Assembly: GCF_040954645.1 (NCBI RefSeq)
Contig: NC_092806.1
Coordinates: 79,952,641-80,016,640, forward strand
Direction: 5' to 3'
Origin: Diabrotica undecimpunctata
Taxonomy: Eukaryota; Arthropoda; Insecta; Coleoptera; Chrysomelidae
DNA length: 64,000 nt
Shown in pieces: positions 1-10,387 of the stretch. How positions within the stretch are numbered: the stretch's first letter is position 1; each line of letters begins with the position of its first letter. The notes below the pieces were generated by a model that was not told the origin of the DNA, searched no databases, and worked only from the letters and a program-made list of their open reading frames with translations. Position numbers and translations under genes: made by a program.

Positions 1-8
1 GGACATAC

Positions 9-376
9 TCGAGCGCGTCAGATATTGATATCATCCATGTCCTACGTATTTTTAAGAATGTATGTATGTTAATCTGATTGTTTCCATGATGGGGGTGGTC
101 GTACGTAAGGGTTGAAAATCAAAAAAAAAAATTTAATCGAGCGCGTCAGATTTTCTGAGGGGATGTTAAGTGAACCTGATAAAAAGCTCTTATATAATAA
201 TCTGACGATTTGGATGTGACGCGAACTCGCGGCCGTTATTAGAATGTGCAAAAAAAATTCGCCATTTTGAAATACTCAAGCGCGTCAGATTAAGATATAT
301 ATGGTTCATCTATAAGCCCTAGATGTTGCTGTCTCATAATCTGACGATTATCTGGGGGGGTTCGCCTAATCTGATA
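9..376. repeat. Left subterminal repeat array
   Basis: The core GAGCGCGTCAGAT recurs at 11-23, 139-151 and, with one change, 278-290, a period of about 128-139 bp. Between the cores sit partial complements AATCTGACGATT (199-210, 338-350) and shorter AATCTGA copies (about 70 and 367). Each period therefore carries the motif in both orientations. Such arrays are usually transposase-binding sites; that role is inferred here. Confidence 0.7.
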
Positions 377-538
377 ATTTAAAGTTTTTTTTTTAATTTT
401 TTTAGATCATTGAACTTAATTAATTGAAAAGCTCAGGAAATAGCATGCAAATAAAAAATCGTATGTTTTTTTTTAAGTACAATACTTGTATTTACAAGAA
501 AATAATTATAAACAATGAAATTTTTTTGAGTATTTTTT

Positions 539-606
539 TTAATTTTCATCTTCATCGGTAGAATCATCTTCTTCTTCTGGCTCGATTTCATCCTCAGATT
601 GCGTAT
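539..606 (-). CDS. Terminal exon of the Academ-like gene (acidic tail)
   Basis: This short last exon encodes about 22 residues rich in Asp and Glu and ends with TAA at 539-541. It was found by splicing: the upstream exon has a GT donor at 686-685 and this exon is preceded by a pyrimidine-rich tract ending in CAG (608-607 are the AG). Joining 687 to 606 keeps the frame and changes the C-terminus from a short read-through into a strongly acidic tail. The 80-bp intron is typical of insect genes. Confidence 0.65.
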
Positions 607-686
607 CTGTAACAAGAAATCATTGAAATACTTACAAATATTTTTTTTTATGAATAACCTGTATAATTATTGGGGAAAAAATATAC
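607..686 (-). other. 80-bp intron in the Academ-like gene
   Basis: The intron runs from GTATAT (686 downward) to TTACAG (ending at 607) on the minus strand. It is AT-rich with a T-rich 3' part. Removal preserves phase between the nuclease exon and the acidic exon. Confidence 0.65.
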
Positions 687-3600
687 CTAATTCTGGAGTA
701 TCCTCAAGAGTATCAGGTGTTATGACTACATCTTCATACGCTTTCGGCAATTGATCACCTGCAAACCAGATCATTTCGAACTTTCCGTCGACTATTTTCC
801 ATCCATAGTCCGTTGGTAAAAGATCAATAATTTTTGCATTATGGGCATTACTCCACATACATGCAATGAATCTTGTGCGTAACACTTGTTGGAGTAACTC
901 CGATTGACAGGGTGGCAAGTTGCACGCATCGTAATTCCGGATATTCAAGGAGAAGGGTTGTGATGTGTCCTTTACCTTGTACGTCTTATTGAAGATGACA
1001 ATCCTGGCTTGATTGACATCGTCTAACTTTTTTAGCCCATAGAAGTGGCAAGTAAAAGACTGTATGACGTTTAAAGAATCCTGCAGATTATACTCCTTTG
1101 ATCCTAAATCCAGAAATGCTTGTTGGAAAGTTTCTGAACTCATCAGAATTTGTAAAGGTTTCTTTTTCCCTCGTCGGTAAAATGCTGGGTTAAAATCGCA
1201 ACCAGTGAACGCATGCAAAGCTGGAAGCGCCTTCGAAATTTTTGGGCCTAATTTATTGTAGAGAGCAGATACGTCGATATATCGGCGTGCATTGCCAACT
1301 CCAATATCCATCCAAACTTCTACTGTTGCTTACAGGTGTTCCATATTCGCCAACATAATGACTACGATATCAGTATCAGATGTTCTGATAGTAATAGTAG
1401 AATCTTCTTTTTGTTGGCAAGCAAGAAATGCTATCTTCGTATCCGCTTCTTCGTGATCAGGGCATGACAACTCATAATTAATGATGCGTGTTACTTTATT
1501 ATCAGTAACAGAATATTCATAACACAAATCATGTATTATGTAAATTACCTTACTACCGATAATCGCTGCCATCTCCTGATCAGCCCAATGATCGATGAAA
1601 AACTTGACAATAGCTTCTTTAAACTTTATATTTTTCAAATCTTTTGTAAAATCTGCTGTTCTTGTTTGTTGAGGACCTGAGATGTGGAATTCCTTGTCAT
1701 CTACACTGCCACGAAGAGAATGCTCATAGTCTTTGATTGAAGGTGTAAAGTAGCGATCAAATACAATAGCAACTCTACTTGCAGTGTTATTGATAAGGCA
1801 TTGCAATATCTTCTTTGATACACCTCCAAAACTACGGGGCATTTCTTTAAAAGTATTTAAAAAAAAGAAGCCATCTACAATTAGAAGGTCAATTTGGGAT
1901 GGCGGTTGCTCCACATCTTCAACTTGTTTCTCTAACTCATGAATTAGTACTGACTTATTAGTCTTGTTTAAAGAACCATCTATATGGCACAGCGATAACG
2001 GGATAGGAGTTATAGGAAAACAAAGTACTTTTTCCAGGTCTATAGACGTGTCAAGAGATAAAGCTAATAACCGACCAAATAAGTCCCGCTGCAATTTAAC
2101 TTCGTGCACTTTTCCACCAATTTTTATTTTTCTTTTCTTCTTGAGATTTGCAAAAGTCAGCACCGTATTTTTTTTTAATGGTTGGTGAAATCTGTCTGAA
2201 TTTAAATTGCATTCCATTATGAATTGATCTCGCAGAAAAGTTCCTCCAGACACTGTCTTTAGCAAACAGTTTGTAATTTCTGGAGGGGCAGCTTGCCCTG
2301 TTGAAATGTTAAACAACTGATCCTTATCAATCGAAAAAGAGAATGGATTAATGGTCTGCAGGACACTGTTTGAAAAAGCTTCAATTTGGATGTGTTGTTT
2401 TTTCATTCTATCTGGGTGTAGATCAGCAGCAATATCATGGTAGTTTCTGTCAAGTCCTGCACGAGTAAGTACATGAGATATGATTCTTGTTCGCGCCCCA
2501 ATTGAATTTGTGATGTTAACGATTCCAGTAAGACGACGAGCAGCATCACCATTTATCTTCTGCTCTAACGGTAAATCCACAGGAATTCGTGAAAAAGGCT
2601 TGATGGTTCTTCTGATTCCAAACGATCCTTTAGCCATTTCAGTTCGGAGGCCTGGATGTGTGTTATCTATGTGTTGTAGTAAATTAAGGTAGTACACTAG
2701 CCATCGACTGTAGTTGGGTTGATTGTAATAGAAGAATAAGCTGTCGATTTTCGCAATGGTATATACGTACAAATCTAAATCTCCAACTCTAATACTTTTA
2801 ACGAATAAGTGGTAAAGATTTACAAAATCGATGTACATTGCGTAAAATTGCGCTGTTTTTCCGTGCTTGCCGTCTAATGTGTCTTCTGCATATTTCTCAT
2901 AAGATTGAATGAGTTGTTGTGTTTCGGTATGCTGAACTTGTGGAGACACGTCTGTATGAGCCAAAAATGAGGTGAGATATTCTAACACTGATTCCCCAAC
3001 TGTCAATTGTTCGTTTTCCAAAAACGCTTCGAAATGTAATTGCTGCAATGCCAATGCCACGAGAGAATGTAACCGTTTACATCTATTGTAATTTTTTCCG
3101 CTAATAAAACCTGAAACTGAACCATTAGCGATCAATTCACACTCAGTCATGATATTGCTCAGTCCACAATCTTCAAAAAAAGTGCCAAGTGCCTTGAAAA
3201 AAGGCATTTCAATATGAAAGGCTCCTAAATGAATAAAAATATTGTCAAATCGTGGAGATTCTTGAGCTTGAATACAATAACTAGTGCGAGCAATAGCTAG
3301 ATCATAGGTGATCTGGATATAGGGAGCTTGACATTCATTTGCAATATCCTGACTCAATTCTAGAGTTTTCAAGACAGTTGAATTGTTGGTGGGAGATTCA
3401 TTTATGGGAGTTAGATATGAAACTTTTTGAATTCGTGAATCGTCTACCAAAATCTTGCTGTGAAATCCAACCCACATTGGGGCGTCCGATATTTTATACT
3501 TATGTAATAACATCCACGTAATGTCCAGCTGTTTCGACATAGTCAAGTTGTCTGGAGCTTTATTAAGCTCTGAGATATCTAGCTGACTCCAGGAGGTAAT

Positions 3601-5000
3601 TTTTAATTTCTTGGTGAATGGATGCATTTCGAAAGTAACTTCTTCAAAAGTCCTGCGTTTTCGGTTTTTTGTTTTTGTGGTAGTAACGGATAATTCCGAA
3701 AAACTACCATGCTCAATCTCTTCGATTGTTGAATTTTCAGGTACACTAGGGCTAGAAGATTCCACAGACACCGGATCCGGATTTTGCACGATATCCTGAA
3801 AAATTATCCCCACCGTATCATGCAGAGTATCTTTACCATTTAGGGTTTCTACGAAGCGGTCGAAATTGTCGAATGCGACACCAGTATTCAAATCCGGGCG
3901 ACGTAGGATATCTTCAGGGCATACGTGAGCACTATTTACCGTTGAAAATGTCAGCTCAGTCTCTAGCTCTTCTAGAGTTGTGTACGAGCAACAATGTCCA
4001 TATTTTGACAGTACGTTAACAACTTTCTTACTGTTACATAGGCTTTTCACTGCCAGACCAAGGGTAATGTGCTTAGATGTTTTAATTTTGTGGGCAGAAG
4101 CTGCGTAAATCAGATCTTGTCCAATGGAAAAAATAGAAAGCTCGTTCTTTTTTTTTTCTATTTTCACGTGCTTTGTTGGATATATGAGAAACATCGCCCC
4201 AAATGAAGGATTTAAAAAAATAAGTAAGAAGCTCTGGCACGTTATCGCACTCTCCCATCATCAAATCTTCAGCTGTACAATTTTCAGGCAATTCTCTTCT
4301 GGCTGAGTTAAGGACTTCTTCGCGAAGTTGTGTTGCAACTGAACGAATTGTTTCTTTTACTGCCATCGTTTTAAATAAATCCTTGTAAGACAAAATAGTG
4401 GCGAAAAATGGAGCAATAAACTTTTTCTTCTCAGCGTAAATAATCTTAATCTTTTTGTCAAATGTTTCCATTAATTTTCTTTCTAAGTGACGGTCTGAGA
4501 ACGAAGAAATAGTAATAGAATCAGACAATAAACTGCTTTGCTGTTCTAACAATTTTTGATATTCTTTTTTTATGTAGTCAAAAAATAAGCATTCATTATT
4601 CTTGACCACTCTTTCTTCTAGCATATCACAAATAATAGTATACGCAGTATTGTAAATCTTTTTTTTTCTTAGAAATTCGCTATTTTCATCCTTATAGATT
4701 TCTCGTAAATATTGATCTTTGCAACATTTATGGTAAGGCATTTTGGAATCATCGGAGAAAGAACTAAGTTTTTCCAACATCGATATATCATTTTGTTCCG
4801 TGGCCGCATTTTTGACATTCTCTATAGTTTTTAATCTACTGATAGCTAAGCGAACTTCACGACCATGATGCCGTTTACGTTGTTTTTCGCAAATGAAGCA
4901 AGTTTGCGATGCTGAATCGTTATGAGCGACAGGCTTATCTGTGTTGAATGAATCATTGAAATCCTCCAAGTCTACTTGAATGTTGCTGTATTCTCCCGCT
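687..5000 (-). pseudogene. Main exon of Academ-like PIN/XPG-like nuclease (one frameshift, one stop)
   Basis: The exon opens after a TTTGCAG acceptor (5001) and encodes a second Cys/His module (CFIC ... YHKCC), a long central region, then a PIN/FEN/XPG-like nuclease core. Its acidic clusters are in the expected order: LLIVDGF (about 1870-1890), VFDRYFTP (about 1750-1775), EEADTKIAF (about 1440-1460), SDTDIVVI (about 1365-1390) and HAFTGCDFNPAF (about 1190-1225). The C-terminus includes LPPCQSELLQQ. The reading frame changes near the A10 run (plus strand T10, 4148-4157). A TAA at 1330-1332 interrupts an otherwise continuous frame; 18 bases later it reaches the MDIGVGNARR block. Apart from these two lesions the roughly 4.3 kb is open. 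The transposase role is inferred from Academ; a nuclease fold is likely from the residues seen. Confidence 0.65.
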
Positions 5001-5667
5001 CTGCAAATTTTTTAACAATAACATAATAAAGCTGAAGATTATATTATGAAATTAAAAGATTGATAAAAGAAATAGATTAGTTCATGTTTTATAATGGTAT
5101 TAATAGTTATGTTGACGCAAGAAATAATGAAGGAACACCCATTAATTACGTCAGCTATTTTTCGATCATTTTAGACCCCTCCCCCCTTAGGTGACATTTA
5201 ATGAGATTTACGCTATAAATTATTTAAACTAATTTTTTTTATTATTCGGGAAAATAACCGTTTCGGTATACTATAGATAATTTATTCAAATTAAATGAAA
5301 TTTAAAGCAAAAACAGGTAAAAATAGTACATTTCTCAATTTTTCACTCAATCCATGGAGACTCATGTACTTTTTCGATTGATATAATTGGACATATATCA
5401 TCTGTTATTTAAAATAATTTTTTCTTTAATATTTGTAATAATTTATATTTTTTTAAGATGACGTCAGATTTTCAATTATCCTCCCCTCGGTGTAAGTGAG
5501 ACTCAATGAGATTCTATTGGACCCCATTTCGAGCTCACATAATTAATGGATGTCCCCTAGGTTTTTTTTTTGAATAATGATTTTTTTGGTCTATAAATTT
5601 AACTAAAAAAAAAATTCAATAACTTTTTTTTTAAATATTTACTACATAAAGTCATACTAAAACTCAC
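5001..5667 (-). other. 667-bp intron in the Academ-like gene
   Basis: A strong donor GTGAGT (from 5667 downward) pairs with an acceptor AAATTTGCAG ending at 5001. Splicing completes a Glu codon and joins the two Cys/His modules in frame. The intron is AT-rich with no ORF of note. Confidence 0.6.
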
Positions 5668-6146
5668 TCATCTGTTGATGTACCAACAGCCTCAGTAGAT
5701 GTGGAATCAACAGTAGCATATGATTTGGAGCACTCTCCAGAAACAGGAACTTGTGACTCAGAACACTCTCCAGGAACAGAAACATGTGACTTGGAGCACT
5801 CTCCAGAAACAGGAGCATGTGATTCTGAGCTATTCCTCTGAACTTCTGATGCATTATCATATTCCACTACACTTTGCTGTTGTTGCTGTTGTAAATACTG
5901 AAAGTCTGGTGGTATTTTTATTGCAGTAAATAATTTGTAGCACTGTGCGTGATAGACTTCATGTAATGAAGATTCTTTCGAAAGTTCAAGATTATCGTAT
6001 CTTGTTCGGGATTTTCTGAAAACCGGTTTGCTTCGACGATATTCTAAAATATTTATACATTTTTGTAATGTGTCTAATGTAAATTTAATTGTTTTTTGCA
6101 AAGTAACTTCACCACAAAATACACACTTTATATTATTATCACTCAT
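5668..6146 (-). CDS. First exon of Academ-like protein, Cys/His module
   Basis: It begins at ATG (6146) and encodes about 160 residues. Residues 8-11 are CVFC, with Cys30 and a YHAQC motif ending at Cys69: a C-x2-C ... C ... H-x2-C arrangement that looks zinc-binding. A Gln run (QQQQQQQ) follows, then an 11-residue repeat built on SGECSES in three to four copies (33-bp units, about 5729-5833). The exon ends at a perfect GTGAGT donor. Without splicing a TGA at 5664-5666 would stop the frame, which supports the intron. This module probably binds DNA or a partner protein; I infer that from position only. Confidence 0.6.
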
Positions 6147-6418
6147 AGTAAATATTTATAAACTTAAATTCACCTTACTTATGTTAAAATCACAAAATGA
6201 GCAAAAACGTTGGAAATACGTTGTAAACAATATCATGCCACAAACGCGTTTGTGTGATCAGCTGTCATGGCGTCATGGCAACAGAAACCAGAGTGGGGAC
6301 GGTATGAGAGATAGAGAAAGAGTGAGAGAGGAATAGAAACGCGGAGAGGGGAATATAGGCATCACGTAGCTGCACGTATTAAACTTTATCGATGAATTTT
6401 TATTACTTCGGCTTGTGG
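6147..6418 (-). other. 5' leader of the Academ-like gene
   Basis: Non-coding stretch between the start codon and the right subterminal repeats. It must hold the promoter if the gene is expressed. I recognise no specific site in it. Confidence 0.35.
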
Positions 6419-6775
6419 AAATCGTCAGATTATATATTTTTTGTAATTCTTCAATTATTCCCTTCAAAATAAAAAAAAATTTAGCCACGCTCGAGAATGT
6501 CGAGATGACGTTTTTTTTTTTACAACTTTGTCGCCCTCCCCCTTCTTTGCGTCACTCTCAAATTGTCAGATTAGTGGAATATACACTCTTTAGCATGTAA
6601 CTAACTCACCCTACCTTAATCTGACGCGCTCGAGAATTTCAGATGATCAATTTTTTTTTACTAATCTGATCCTTTATCCTTGACGGGCGGCCATATATAT
6701 GGGGTTCATATTTGGTGGAAGTACTTAACTGGGTACAAGGATTCTCTCTGTATAATAATCTGCCGCGCTTTAGTA
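6419..6775. repeat. Right subterminal repeat array (inverted)
   Basis: Inverted copies of the left motif occur as CGCTCGAG (6488-6495), AATCTGACGCGCTCGAG (6618-6634) and AATCTGCCGCGCT (6757-6769). Shorter TCGTCAGATT and TGTCAGATT copies lie near 6421 and 6564. Spacing is again about 130-139 bp, mirroring the left array. The last copy probably lies close to the true terminus. Confidence 0.65.
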
Positions 6776-7930
6776 AATCCCGAAATCCCCGCTTGGGCTC
6801 CCCTACTACTAGCAAATTCCTGTTTCACCAACACTTTTACGTCTTCTTACTTAAAATAAATGTTTTGTTTTGCAACAATTTTTTATTTACGCCCAAACCA
6901 TTTCTATAGGGTTCAAGTCAGGATGATATGAGGAAGTTTTAAAAAAACATGTCCACATTCTTGCAGCACTTTGTCAAATTTATATTTAATATGATACGTT
7001 TGTGTCTTTTGATGATTTCATACAATTGCGGTTTTAACATTGACGTTACAAATGGTAAATTTTTTTCTGTCAATCAACACATCATATCCATATTTTTTGA
7101 ATTTTTGGTGGGTGCTTTATTAATTTGTACATTATGGTATGATGTATTATCAGTAACAACAACAGATCCAACAGGCAAATTGGGGATAAACTGTTCTTTC
7201 AACCATTTTTCATAATTTTCTGAATTCATATCATCATGATAATTTCCTGTCTTAGCTCCTGACTTAAAAATCAAAAGGGCATTCTGTATGAAACCCATCT
7301 CCCCACCACCATGTACAATAACTAACCTACTTCCTTTTGAAATGTTTTTGAACAATCCTTTGTCACTGTCATCTGTCCAGCTATTTGGCGTAGTGTGTCT
7401 TACATGTACATAGGTTTCATCAACATATACAATGTACTTACCTTCGCTTCGGTAATATTTAATTTTGTCCAAATATTTAATGCGTAGAGCACGAATATCA
7501 TTCCGTTCAATTAGTAAACGTCGATTATCTTTCTTTTTCTTCCGTTTAAATCCCAAATCTTTCACAATTCTGTAGAGAACTCACACTTCCAGTCCACTCG
7601 TACACATCTTCAAGCCTTTTCTGCAAAAGCTTCAATGATACACGACAACGTTCAGTCTCATTAAAACGAAGAATGGTATTTCTAATTAACTGTTTGTCAT
7701 ACTCCCTCAAGTCTGTCACGGTTGCTTTCCTTTTAACAAGTGTTGTAGCTGGAAATTTTAGTCTATTATTTTACTCTGCGTTTGTTAACATATTCGCTTG
7801 TTGAATGATCCTTTCCACTGTACGTAAAGATACTCCAGTAGCTTCACTCACACGTTTAATATTGTTTAATACTGGTTCGATTATCTTCAGGAAATAGTAT
7901 TTGCATATATTTAAATACATTGTAAACTAT
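6776..7930 (-). pseudogene. Tc1/mariner-superfamily transposase, decayed
   Basis: The longest open part (7074-7565) encodes a DDE core: YVDETYVHVRH (first Asp), a LVIVHGGGEMGF strand, and VVVTDNTSYHN (second Asp). Upstream on the minus strand, in other frames, are a helix-turn-helix (RVSEATGVSLRTVERII, about 7800-7870) and a linker region with a stop (about 7570-7790). Downstream, a frame-shifted DLNPIEMVW block near 6895-6920 gives the third acidic residue. At least three frame breaks make it a relic. The same DDE family, with its GFV strand and DNAPYH block, occurs again at 31667-35420 in an intron-containing copy. Terminal repeats were not identified. Confidence 0.75.
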
Positions 7931-8489
7931 TCATTTGGATTCTGATGTCAATCTGATATGTTTACTTGTACTACACTTAATCATCTCCATTCTACAAAAT
8001 AGTTCTAACACGCGTGGTAGCACCTTTCTTGTTGAGACTCTACAACATAATAAGACTAAATTACGAACTCGTTTGAAATCCAGTGACTAGAAATTCTCGG
8101 AAATAATTCTTATCAATTCTTTGTATGTCCTTAACGAGTCGTTAAGGAGTCATTAATAATGACTTTATAATTACGGTTTTTAAGGTAACTGACACTAAAT
8201 TAGAAATTAAGTTTTACCAAATTTTATAGAGTGTCAATTATTAAAGATGGTATTATAACAAACAAAAATTTGGTATCTATAAAACAATCTGAGTACAATC
8301 AAACTCCTATTTAAGTTGATTAAGTTGATTTAAGTTGATTACAAACTATTTAAGTGAGTAATAATTTTGTAATTAGTGCGATTTCAAATAATTTAATTTG
8401 TTTAATATTGCAACACCACTGCTTGGATCTGATCATAGATATTCTATTGTCTGCACGATTAACTACTATTTCGTGGAAGGGCTCGCCAC
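7931..8489. other. Unassigned AT-rich stretch
   Basis: No gene is visible. A short local repeat of TTTAAGTTGATTA (about 8310-8345) is the only structure I note. It probably contains the remainder of the transposase element and the flank of Jockey copy A. Confidence 0.4.
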
Positions 8490-8499
8490 TCAATTTGAA

Positions 8500-9252
8500 A
8501 TAAGCTGTATCCATCGTCACTCCTAGGTATTTTATTTTGCTTCACTTTTCCACTCGATGGGGTTGTTTTGCACTGTCAGTTGTTCCTATGTTTGTTGTTG
8601 CTTCATTTTAAGGAGTACTGCTTGCGGTTTTTTCTGAATTTAAGGCGATTTTCCATTTTAAACTCCACTCTTCGATATCGTGTAACGCTGTTTTCAGGTT
8701 GTTTACCGCTATGTCTACCTTTCTATGTTTGGCCGCTATCGCTGTGTCGTCGGCATATAGGCTTAGTACAGTTCCTAGCGTTCTTGGAACGTCGGCTGTG
8801 TATATTGTGTACAGCAGAGGTGTCAGGACCGCTCCCTATGGTACTCCAGCCTCCGGCCTACCGAGCTCGGACAGGACTTGTCCTATACGAACCCTGAAAC
8901 TCCGGTTGCTCAAGTACGAAGAGATTAGTCTCGTCATTACCCCGCTGTATCCGTATCATTTCATTTTGTAGATTAGTCCTTTATGCCAGACTGTGTCCAG
9001 CTCCTGTATATTGTCTGTCGTTGAATTCAGCTGCTATGTACTGAGTACTGCTATGTTAATCTGATTACTTGTAGCTCGCTGGAGTGCTCTGATCTAAATC
9101 CGAACTGTGCTTTTGGTATTATATCTAATCTGTCTGCTTCGGCTTGGAGTCTGCTGAGTTTGACTCTCTCTACAATCTTACTGATTGCAGGGGTAATAAG
9201 TTTGTCCTGTAATTTTGCGGGAATGTACTATCTTTTTCTGGCTTTGGAATCT
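8500..9252 (-). pseudogene. Jockey copy A, reverse transcriptase C-terminal part
   Basis: On the minus strand the sequence reads through a VPQGAVLSPLLYTIYT-type block, then LYADDTAIAAKH (catalytic Asp pair, about 8735-8770), then a WSLKWKIALNSEKTQAVL-type block. This order is diagnostic for LINE reverse transcriptases. The frame is broken in several places. The plus-strand ORFs here are antisense shadows of this domain. Confidence 0.75.
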
Positions 9253-9463
9253 TAATGATATAAAAAAATTTAAGTAAAAATCCTTTATAAAAGGTATATA
9301 AATTAAAAACCCAAACGGGCTTGTCATGAAGACAAAACGTTTTCGGAATCCATGTTCGATCATCAGTGTATAGGTGTACATGGTTTGAGCCACTAAATAT
9401 CAGGGTAAGAACCCGTTAAAAGTTATCTGGTATTTATAATTTAGTTTACATTATTTGGTATTA

Positions 9464-9468
<5 letters not shown>

Positions 9469-9532
<64 letters not shown>
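9469..9532. repeat. (TA)n tract, 3' tail of LINE fragment
   Basis: An uninterrupted TA repeat of about 64 bp abuts the 3' end of the LINE fragment at 9533-9945 and probably is its tail, as in the copy at 55192-55894. Confidence 0.8.
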
Positions 9533-9535
<3 letters not shown>

Positions 9536-9945
9536 GTCGGTTTACAACGTTCTTCGACGTCTTCAGATTTCCAATCTCCATCTCATTGTATCGTTCCATA
9601 GATCGTCCTCCAGTTCTCTTTCTCTGATTTCTTTATCAACTCCTCTCCAACTTCTTCTAGGCCTTCCTGGTCTCCGCCTACCTCTTGGTTGCCATTCAAG
9701 AATTTGTCTTGGTACTCTATTCTCCTTACGTGTCCGTACCATCTGAGTTGTGTCGTTTTGATGTCATCAACAATATTATGTGTAACCCCCATGATTTTTC
9801 GGACTCTCTCGTTTGTTATTCTGTCGCGTCTGGAGATTCCCGCCGGGCGGCGTCAGAAGTTCATTTTTGTTGCTCTAAGCATTTTCTCTGTTCTGTCTTT
9901 TAGGTGCCACTATGTTATATTTTAATATTTAATATATTTATATAT
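9533..9945 (-). pseudogene. LINE ORF2 C-terminal fragment, (TA)n-tailed family
   Basis: Minus-strand translation gives ISRRDRITNERVRKIMGV, then LRWYGHVRRI, a C-terminal block common to several insect LINE ORF2 proteins. It is 5'-truncated and in broken frames, with the (TA)n tail toward lower coordinates. It lies in the left arm of the Penelope fold-back and is therefore the youngest layer of a three-level nest. Confidence 0.7.
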
Positions 9946-10387
9946 TATTATTATATTTTAAGATGTTAAAGTTACCAGTGGATATGATAACATGGCGACG
10001 TATGACTCCACATGAAGTTGCTGATCCTGAGACGAAGTGTCTACGAGGACTTGATGATAGCAAATGATGGAGGTGGAGTCATACGTTGCCATGTTATCAT
10101 ATCCACTGGTAACTTTAACATCTTAAAATATAATACCAAATAATGTAAACTAAATTATAACATAACTTTTAACGGGTTTTTACCCTGATATTTAGTGGCT
10201 CAAAACATGTACACCTAGACACTGATGATGGAACATGGATTCCGAAAACGTTTTGTCCTCATTACATAGCCCGTTTGGGTTTTTAATTTATATACCTTTT
10301 ATAAAGGATTTTTACTTAAATTTTTTGTGATACATGGTATACAGCCAGCTACAGGAACTTAGTTTCCTTGTGGATTATAATGATATA

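Larger units (their letters stand above)
1..6775 (-). mobile_element. Academ-like DNA transposon, left end cut by window
   Basis: One spliced minus-strand gene lies between two clusters of a short motif, GAGCGCGTCAGAT. The left cluster (11-23, 139-151, 278-290) is in direct orientation and the right cluster (6488-6495, 6618-6634, 6757-6769) is inverted. This is the layout of a cut-and-paste transposon with multi-copy subterminal repeats. The gene encodes a PIN/XPG-like nuclease with N-terminal Cys/His modules. The Academ superfamily, described in Repbase as encoding an XPG-like nuclease with a Cys-rich finger, is the best match I know. The outer left terminus lies off the window and the exact right terminus is uncertain. 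I could not read terminal bases or a target-site duplication. Confidence 0.6.
9263..10377. mobile_element. Penelope-like fold-back (inverted pLTR pair, no RT)
   Basis: Two long inverted arms (about 9263-9468 plus 9946-10012, and 10070-10377) pair with each other. The insertion is flanked by the 10-bp duplication TAATGATATA (9253-9262 and 10378-10387) and sits inside the Jockey RT. Each arm carries a CTGATGA/hairpin/GAAA block resembling a hammerhead ribozyme (10222-10247 and the complement at about 9337-9366). The right end TATACAGCCAGCTACAGGAA matches the end of the larger PLE at 19228-24876. A (TA)n-tailed LINE fragment is inserted in the left arm. No RT or GIY-YIG region remains. Confidence 0.75.

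Noticed and set aside
4148..4157. Programmed frameshifting in the nuclease gene as a firm call
   Set aside because: Homopolymer indels elsewhere in the window make sequencing error equally likely.
4082..4969. A separate gene starting at 4969
   Set aside because: The codon there is TTG; the exon is joined to an upstream exon by a good donor and acceptor.
8568..8971. Plus-strand ORFs with hydrophobic residues
   Set aside because: They are antisense to the Jockey RT with its YADD box.
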